Shown: in pieces, positions 59,063-64,000 of the stretch | How the letters are laid out: each line of letters opens with the position of its first letter | Numbering within the stretch: the first letter of the stretch is position 1 | Source: Arthrobacter sp. Soil736 | GTDB lineage: Bacteria > Actinomycetota > Actinomycetes > Actinomycetales > Micrococcaceae | Reading direction: 5' to 3' | Assembly: GCF_001428005.1 (NCBI RefSeq) | Contig: NZ_LMSB01000045.1 | Coordinates: 124,001 to 188,000 of the forward strand | DNA: 64,000 nucleotides | Notes under the pieces: generated by a model | What the model saw: only the letters and a program-made list of their open reading frames with translations | Told to the model about the DNA's origin: nothing | Database searches by the model: none | Program-made: the position numbers and the translations under genes

Positions 59063-60025
59063 GTGCGCATGACCGTCCGTACTTCCATCAGCGCCGCCCT
59101 GGCCGGTCTCGGCCTGCTGCTCACGGCCTGCGGAACGACGCCCGAGACCTCCGCACCGACGGCCGGCAACCGCATCGCCGTTGTCGCATCGACCAGTGTG
59201 TACGGCGATATCGTTGAGTCCATCGGCGGTGACAAGGTCAACGTCACCGCCATCATTTCGCGGACCAGCCAGGACCCTCACTCCTACGAGGCCAGCGCCC
59301 AGGACAGGCTGGCCATTTCCAAGGCCAGGCTGGTGCTGGAAAACGGTGGCGGCTACGACGACTTCGTCCACACGATGGCCGACGACAACAACATCCCGCA
59401 TGACAGCATCATTAGTGCCGTGGAAGTGTCAGGGCTGGCCCCGGCAGCTGACAGCACACCATCCGCGACGGCCGAAAGCGGCCACGACCATGACCACGGT
59501 GAATTCAACGAACACGTCTGGTACAGCCCGCAGGCAATGTCCCGACTTGCCGACGCGGTGGCCGCGAAACTGGGAACGATCGACCCCGGTTCGTCTGCCG
59601 AATTCACCGCAAATGCCGCTTCCTTCAAGTCAGGACTGACGGAACTCGAAGGAAAGCTCGCCGCCATCAAAAAGGCTCACGGCGGGTCCCGCGTTGCCGT
59701 CACTGAACCCGTACCGCTCTACCTGCTCGAAGCTGCCGGACTCGACAACCGCACGCCGGCCGAATACACCGCCGCCATCGAAGAGGGCACCGACGTTTCG
59801 CCGGCCGTCCTGAAGGCCGCCACGGCGCTGGTAGCCTCCCCGGACACCAGATTGCTGGCCTACAACGAGCAGACAGACGGCCCGCAAACCGAGGCACTCA
59901 AGAATGCGGCCACTGCCGCTGGTACCCCCGTCGTGAATTTCAGCGAGACTTTGCCTGACGGCAAGACGTACCTGCAGTGGATGGCGGACAATGTGGGGAA
60001 CATCAGTAAAGCCCTGGAGAGCTAA
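59063..60025 (+). CDS. znuA: Zinc ABC transporter substrate-binding lipoprotein
   Basis: A 320-residue exported lipoprotein. The N-terminus MRMTVRTSISAALAGLGLLLTACG has a lipobox (LTAC). The cluster-A-I metal-binding fold shows DPHSYEASAQDRLAISKA (His ligand), a His-rich loop GHDHDHGEFNEHVWYSP, EPVPLYLLEAAG (a His is usually here) and YNEQTDGPQTEAL. The His-rich loop and Zur box favour zinc over manganese. GTG 59063 has GAGG upstream. Confidence 0.9.
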   Translation: MRMTVRTSISAALAGLGLLLTACGTTPETSAPTAGNRIAVVASTSVYGDIVESIGGDKVNVTAIISRTSQDPHSYEASAQDRLAISKARLVLENGGGYDDFVHTMADDNNIPHDSIISAVEVSGLAPAADSTPSATAESGHDHDHGEFNEHVWYSPQAMSRLADAVAAKLGTIDPGSSAEFTANAASFKSGLTELEGKLAAIKKAHGGSRVAVTEPVPLYLLEAAGLDNRTPAEYTAAIEEGTDVSPAVLKAATALVASPDTRLLAYNEQTDGPQTEALKNAATAAGTPVVNFSETLPDGKTYLQWMADNVGNISKALES

Positions 60026-60028
60026 GAA

Positions 60029-60844
60029 TTGACCCCGGTAATCAGCCTGCGCAAGGCATCCCTCAAGTTTGGCAAGCGGGCGCTCTGGGAAGACCTGGAC
60101 CTGGACATCAAGCCCGGGGAATTCTTTGCGGTACTCGGCCCCAATGGCAGCGGCAAGACCAGCTTCCTCAAGGTGCTTTTGGGCCTGCAGGAACTGCACT
60201 CCGGGCATGCAAGCATCGGGGGCCATCCCGTGGAACGGGGCAGCCGGATGATCGGCTACATCCCGCAGCAGAAGCCTTTCCTCCCGGATACCCCCATGCG
60301 GGCCCGGGATCTTGTGGGGCTCGGCGTTGACGGCCACCGCTGGGGCATCCGGCTGCGGAACGCCAAGGCCAACCGCAGGATTGACGAGCTGCTGGACCTT
60401 GTAGGGGCAAGCGACTACGCCAAGGTGCCCGTCGGGCAGCTGTCGGGCGGGGAGCAGCAAAGGCTGCGCATCGCCCAGGCTTTGGCGACGGATCCCAGGG
60501 TGCTGCTCTGTGACGAGCCGCTGCTGTCGCTGGACCTGCACCACCAGCAGGCGGTCAGCGCACTCATCAACAAGCAATGCCACGAGCAAAAGAGCGCCGT
60601 GGTGTTCGTGACTCATGAAATCAACCCGATTATCGACTACGTCGACCGGGTCCTCTACCTGGCCGGAGGCCGGTTCAGCGTGGGCACTCCGCATGAAGTC
60701 ATGACCACCGACGTCCTGTCCGAGCTTTACGACAGCCACGTGGAAGTGATCCACGCGAACGGCAGGATCGTCGTCGTCGGACTCCCTGACGCCACCACCC
60801 ACCACCACGACGAGGCGCATGCAGCCGCCGGGGAGGGTGTCTGA
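60029..60844 (+). CDS. znuC: Zinc ABC transporter ATPase
   Basis: A 271-residue ATPase with Walker A GPNGSGKTS, signature LSGGEQQRLRIAQAL, Walker B VLLCDEPLLSLD and H loop VTHEIN. A His-rich tail (THHHDEAHAA) may sense or hold zinc. TTG start with GGAGAG upstream, three bases after the znuA stop. Its stop overlaps znuB by one base. Confidence 0.93.
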   Translation: MTPVISLRKASLKFGKRALWEDLDLDIKPGEFFAVLGPNGSGKTSFLKVLLGLQELHSGHASIGGHPVERGSRMIGYIPQQKPFLPDTPMRARDLVGLGVDGHRWGIRLRNAKANRRIDELLDLVGASDYAKVPVGQLSGGEQQRLRIAQALATDPRVLLCDEPLLSLDLHHQQAVSALINKQCHEQKSAVVFVTHEINPIIDYVDRVLYLAGGRFSVGTPHEVMTTDVLSELYDSHVEVIHANGRIVVVGLPDATTHHHDEAHAAAGEGV

Positions 60845-61719
60845 TGGATCCGGAAGGCATCCTGCAGTCGGTGTTCAACTTTGAAAACTACGGTGAACTG
60901 CTGGTCCTGGTACAGAACTCGCTCTGGGCCGGAGCCGTGCTCGGCCTGCTCGGCGGCCTGGTGGGCACATTCGTAATGAAGCGCGACCTGGCATTCGCCG
61001 TCCACGGCATCTCCGAACTTTCGTTTGCCGGGGCCGCCTTCGCGCTGCTCATCGGCGCCGACGTCGTGTTCGGTTCGCTGATCGGTTCGGTGGCCGCGGC
61101 ACTCCTGCTGGGTCTCATGGGCGTGCGGGCCAGGGACAAGAACTCCATCATCGGCGTGATCATGCCGTTCGGCCTGGGCCTCGGCATCCTGTTCCTGTCC
61201 CTCTATGAAGGCCGCGCGGCCAACAAGTTCGGCCTCCTGACCGGTCAGATCGTCTCCGTGGACACGGTGCAGCTGCAGGTTCTGGCCGGCACCGCGGTGG
61301 TGGTCATGGCTGCGCTGTGCGCCATCTGGCGGCCGCTGAGCTTCGCAAGCGTCGATCCCGAACTCGCCGAGGCGCGCGGCGTCCCGGTGCGATCGCTGGC
61401 GCTGGCCTTCATGGTGCTCCTGGGCGTCAGCGTGGCTCTGTCGATCCAGATTGTCGGCGCGCTGCTTGTTCTTGCCCTGCTGATCACCCCTGCGGCGGCT
61501 GCCCTGAGGGTGACGTCGTCGCCCCGCCTCGTGGTGCTCCTGAGCGTGGTGTTCGCCGTGGCCGCAACAGTGGGCGGCATTCTCCTGGCACTGGGCGGGC
61601 GCATTCCCATCAGCCCCTACGTGACCACGTTGTCCTTCCTGATCTACGTGGTATGCCGGGTGATCGGAAGCATCCGGGCCAAGCTCGGGCTCAACGGCAG
61701 GGTTATGCGGACCGCGTAG
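60844..61719 (+). CDS. znuB: Zinc ABC transporter permease
   Basis: A 291-residue permease with about eight membrane spans; HGISELSFAGAAFALLIG near residue 55 and DPELAEARGVPVRSLALAFM and LLITPAAAALRVTSSP are typical of ZnuB/MntB proteins. It ends with a 17-base overlap with the convergent zur gene. Confidence 0.93.
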   Translation: MDPEGILQSVFNFENYGELLVLVQNSLWAGAVLGLLGGLVGTFVMKRDLAFAVHGISELSFAGAAFALLIGADVVFGSLIGSVAAALLLGLMGVRARDKNSIIGVIMPFGLGLGILFLSLYEGRAANKFGLLTGQIVSVDTVQLQVLAGTAVVVMAALCAIWRPLSFASVDPELAEARGVPVRSLALAFMVLLGVSVALSIQIVGALLVLALLITPAAAALRVTSSPRLVVLLSVVFAVAATVGGILLALGGRIPISPYVTTLSFLIYVVCRVIGSIRAKLGLNGRVMRTA

Positions 61720-62218
61720 TGGTGCCTGACTGCGTGGTTCCTGACGGTGCACCGGACGCGGTGCCGGCCTTGCGCGCCGAGCAGTCGGGGCAGAGGCCGT
61801 AGATCTCCACGGTATGCGCCACTTCGGTGAAACCGTGCTCCTGCGCGGTCCGCGCGGCCCAGGTTTCGACGGCGGGGGCTTCCACCTCCACGGCCTTGCC
61901 GCAGTTCCGGCACAGGAGGTGGTGGTGGTGCACCGTCACCGCACACCGGCGGTAGACGGCTTCGCCTTCGCCGTTCCGCAGTACGTCCACCAGCCCTTCA
62001 TCGGCCAGTGACTGCAGAATCCGGTACGCCGTGGCCAGGGAGACTGAAACGCCCTTGTTCTGGAGTATCCGGTACAGCTCCTGGGTGCTGACGAAGTCAT
62101 CAAGGTCGTCAAGTGCGGCGCTCACGGCAAGCCGCTGCTTGGTGACCCGCTGCTCTTTGCCGCCAGCTGCCGCCGAAGGGGTCAGCGGCCTGCCGTCAGC
62201 GCTGGCGCCGTGTGGCAT
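61703..62218 (-). CDS. zur: Fur-family regulator, probably Zur
   Basis: A 171-residue regulator. The N-terminal winged helix (RVTKQRLAVSAALDDLDDFVSTQELYRILQNKG, SLATAYRILQSLADEGLVDVL) precedes the metal-binding domain with VHHHHLLCRNCGK and GLCPDCSA, the zinc CxxC pairs. Next to znuACB with a Zur box, zinc is the likely ligand. ATG 62218 was chosen; a TTG 11 codons earlier and the later GTG at RVTKQRL are alternatives. Tail-to-tail with znuB. Confidence 0.88.
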   Translation of the reverse strand: MPHGASADGRPLTPSAAAGGKEQRVTKQRLAVSAALDDLDDFVSTQELYRILQNKGVSVSLATAYRILQSLADEGLVDVLRNGEGEAVYRRCAVTVHHHHLLCRNCGKAVEVEAPAVETWAARTAQEHGFTEVAHTVEIYGLCPDCSARKAGTASGAPSGTTQSGTTTRSA

Positions 62219-62301
62219 GGATGGACTCGCTTCGCTAAGGGATATTGGCAATGTACAAGATTACCAGCCGGAGCCGCGTGGACACGGATCGGGGGGATCC
62301 C

Positions 62302-62307
62302 TAGGCT
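62302..62307 (+). promoter_or_regulatory. Putative leaderless promoter -10 (TAGGCT)
   Basis: TAGGCT ends 6 bases before the ATG at 62314, which has no ribosome-binding site. Confidence 0.5.
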
Positions 62308-62313
62308 GGCGAC

Positions 62314-62970
62314 ATGAAGCTGACAAAATTCACGCATGCGTGCGTCCGGCTGGAAAAGGACGGGCGGGTCCTGGTGCTGGATCCCGGGACGTTCTCGGAG
62401 TCCGCCGAAGCGCTCGACGGTGCGCACGCTGTCCTGATCACGCACGAGCACGCGGACCACATCGACGTTGCGGCCGTGGTGTCGGCGCTGGAAGGCAACG
62501 CGGAGCTGGAGCTTTTCGCTCCGGAGGGCGTGGCGGAGAACCTGCGGACGGAAACGCCCGGCGCCGCGTCCCGGGTGCATGCCGTGAAGCCGGGAACGTC
62601 CTTCGAGGCCGCCGGATTCCCGGTCCGGAGCTTCGGCGGCCAGCATGCGCTGATCCACCCCCACGTCCCGGTGGTGGCCAACATCGGCTACCTTGTGGAC
62701 GAAAACGTGTACCACCCCGGCGACTCGTTCATCATCCCTGACGGCATCAGCGTGCGTACGCTCCTGGTGCCGGTCCACGCGCCCTGGAACAAGGTGAGCG
62801 AGGTGGTGGACTTTGTCATCGGGGTCCGCGCGCCGCGCGCATTCCCTATCCACGACGGACTGCTCAACAGCACGGGCCTGGACCTGGTGGAGGGCCACGT
62901 CAAGAGGCTGGGCGCCAGGTACGGCACGGAGTTCGCCCACCTCTCCAGCCGTGAATCCGTGGACGTCTAA
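62314..62970 (+). CDS. Metallo-beta-lactamase-fold hydrolase
   Basis: A 218-residue protein. THEHADHID is the HxHxDH metal motif; KFTHACVRLEKDGRVLVLDPGTF opens the fold, SFGGQHALIHP and YHPGDSFIIP hold later ligands. The pattern is that of UlaG-like/MBL proteins (beta-lactamase_2), soluble. Likely leaderless start. It is convergent with the cysteine synthase-like gene (4-base overlap). Substrate unknown. Confidence 0.85.
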   Translation: MKLTKFTHACVRLEKDGRVLVLDPGTFSESAEALDGAHAVLITHEHADHIDVAAVVSALEGNAELELFAPEGVAENLRTETPGAASRVHAVKPGTSFEAAGFPVRSFGGQHALIHPHVPVVANIGYLVDENVYHPGDSFIIPDGISVRTLLVPVHAPWNKVSEVVDFVIGVRAPRAFPIHDGLLNSTGLDLVEGHVKRLGARYGTEFAHLSSRESVDV

Positions 62971-64000
62971 GGGTTCCAGGTGCCGGTCTCGAAGAACGTG
63001 CTGATCGTGGCCTCATGCGGCTCGGGATCCAGTGCCTGCGCCGCCAGCCACGCAGGGCTGTAGTAGCTACCCGCATAGCGGTCACCGCCGTCGCACATCA
63101 GTGATACGACGCTGCCCCGCTGCCCGTCGGCGACCATCTGCGCAACCAGCTGCCAGACGCCCCAAAGGTTGGTGCCCGTGGACGGCCCGGCATGAAGGTC
63201 TGCCAGGGTGTGGAGGTGCCGCATCGCGGCGACGGAGGCCGCATCCGGGACCTGGATCATGTGGTCGATCACAGCGGGCACGAAGCTCGGCTCCATGCGC
63301 GGCCGACCGATTCCCTCGATCCGGGAGGGAAGGCCGGTGCTGAAGCCGGCCGAACCGCTGCGCCAGCCAGGGTAAAAGGCAGAATTCTCCGGGTCCACCA
63401 CCGCCAGCGACGTGTCATGGCGGTGATAGCGGAGGTAGCGTCCGATCGTGGCGCTCGTGCCGCCCGTCCCCGCGCCCACCACGATCCACCGCGGAACCGG
63501 GTGCTCCTCGAGGGCCAGCTGCTGGAAGATGGACTCGGCGATGTTGTTGTTGCCGCGCCAGTCCGTGGCGCGCTCGGCGTAGGTGAACTGGTCCATGTAA
63601 TGGCCGTTGCTGGTGGCTGCCACGTCCGCGGCGGCCGCATAGACCTCCGAGGCATGGTCCACGAGCAGGCAGGCGCCGCCGAACTGTTCGATCAGCGCAA
63701 TTTTTTCGGGGCTGGTGGTGCGGGTCATGACGGCGATGAAGGGGAGACCCAGCAGCTGGGCAAAGTAGGCTTCGGACACCGCCGTGCTGCCGCTGGACGC
63801 CTCCACAATCGTGGTGCCCTCGGTGATCCAGCCGTTCACCAGGCCAAACAGGAACAGGGAGCGGGCCAGCCGGTGCTTCAGGCTTCCCGAGCGGTGGGTG
63901 GATTCGTCCTTGAGGTAGAGCTGGACACCCCAGTGCTCCGGCAGCGGCACGGAATACAGGTGGGTGTCCGCCGAGCGGTTGTTTTCCGCATTGATCTTGC
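62967..64000 (-). CDS. PLP-dependent cysteine synthase family protein, 5' end outside the window
   Basis: At least 344 residues are visible; the frame is open to the window edge (reading KINAENNRSADTHLYSVPLPE at its start), so the beginning lies beyond 64000. LKDESTHRSGSLKHRLA holds the PLP Lys, VEASSGSTAVSEAYFA is the substrate loop, and VVGAGTGGTSATIGRYLRY the phosphate-binding glycines. The family is cysteine synthase/cystathionine beta-synthase-like; a C-terminal VSLMCDGGDRYAGSYY is characteristic of an actinobacterial branch of unknown specificity. Confidence 0.85.
   Translation of the reverse strand, partial: KINAENNRSADTHLYSVPLPEHWGVQLYLKDESTHRSGSLKHRLARSLFLFGLVNGWITEGTTIVEASSGSTAVSEAYFAQLLGLPFIAVMTRTTSPEKIALIEQFGGACLLVDHASEVYAAAADVAATSNGHYMDQFTYAERATDWRGNNNIAESIFQQLALEEHPVPRWIVVGAGTGGTSATIGRYLRYHRHDTSLAVVDPENSAFYPGWRSGSAGFSTGLPSRIEGIGRPRMEPSFVPAVIDHMIQVPDAASVAAMRHLHTLADLHAGPSTGTNLWGVWQLVAQMVADGQRGSVVSLMCDGGDRYAGSYYSPAWLAAQALDPEPHEATISTFFETGTWNP

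Overview
The window is one contiguous stretch of a high-GC actinobacterial chromosome. Several features point to the Micrococcaceae, most probably Arthrobacter or Pseudarthrobacter: the gene order prfB-ftsE-ftsX-M23 peptidase-smpB-ssrA, the tmRNA tag ANSKRTDFALAA, a sigR-rsrA pair beside a 24-residue bL37 gene, an actinobacterial Kgd-type 2-oxoglutarate dehydrogenase, a SAM-IV riboswitch, and many GTG starts with 1- or 4-base gene overlaps. The taxonomic call is inference from protein character and synteny; no database was searched. I see no insertion sequence, prophage, CRISPR array or tRNA gene.

Bases 1-21,300 are a cell-surface glycan region. It holds the end of an ABC-2 permease with its ATPase (Wzm/Wzt type), a large DUF6541-like membrane protein, UDP-GlcNAc 2-epimerase (wecB), several glycosyltransferases including two tail-to-tail paralogues, a one-piece ABC exporter, two acyltransferases, a GT2-DUF2304 pair, a secreted GH25 muramidase with three repeat modules, and galE. 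Together they could make, export and decorate a wall polysaccharide; the structure cannot be read from sequence.

Bases 21,394-26,221 are a compact Tad pilus operon (ATPase, TadB, TadC, a small pilin-like protein, two TadE-like proteins and a TadG-like protein). The pilus genes missing from the window must lie elsewhere. Bases 26,320-32,134 are the core block prfB-ftsEX-M23 peptidase-smpB-ssrA, which links cell division, wall hydrolysis and ribosome rescue. A small AT-richer ORF sits between ftsX and the peptidase.

Bases 32,158-37,733 hold an aminoacyl-lipid synthase-like protein with a rhomboid-shaped N-terminus, coupled to a membrane-anchored alpha/beta-hydrolase, with a hydrolase paralogue transcribed divergently. 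Next come an HtrA-like protease, two small proteins, a FluC fluoride-channel pair with a DtxR regulator, a methyltransferase, and a class V aminotransferase behind a SAM-IV riboswitch. hisN, rsgA and aroA follow on the same strand, then doxX.

Bases 47,800-49,470 hold the thiol-stress module sigR-rsrA, with an upstream SigR-type promoter and a possible N-terminally extended SigR, followed by a strong bidirectional terminator and the bL37 gene. Downstream are a PadR/DUF4097 operon with a triple operator, an SGNH hydrolase, kgd, two CorC-like CBS membrane proteins, znuACB behind a Zur box with zur convergent to it, a metallo-beta-lactamase-fold protein, and a cysteine synthase-like gene cut by the window end.

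A recurring detail is a TAnnnT -10 hexamer (often TAGACT or TAGGCT) 6-9 bases before a start codon that lacks a ribosome-binding site. This suggests frequent leaderless mRNAs.
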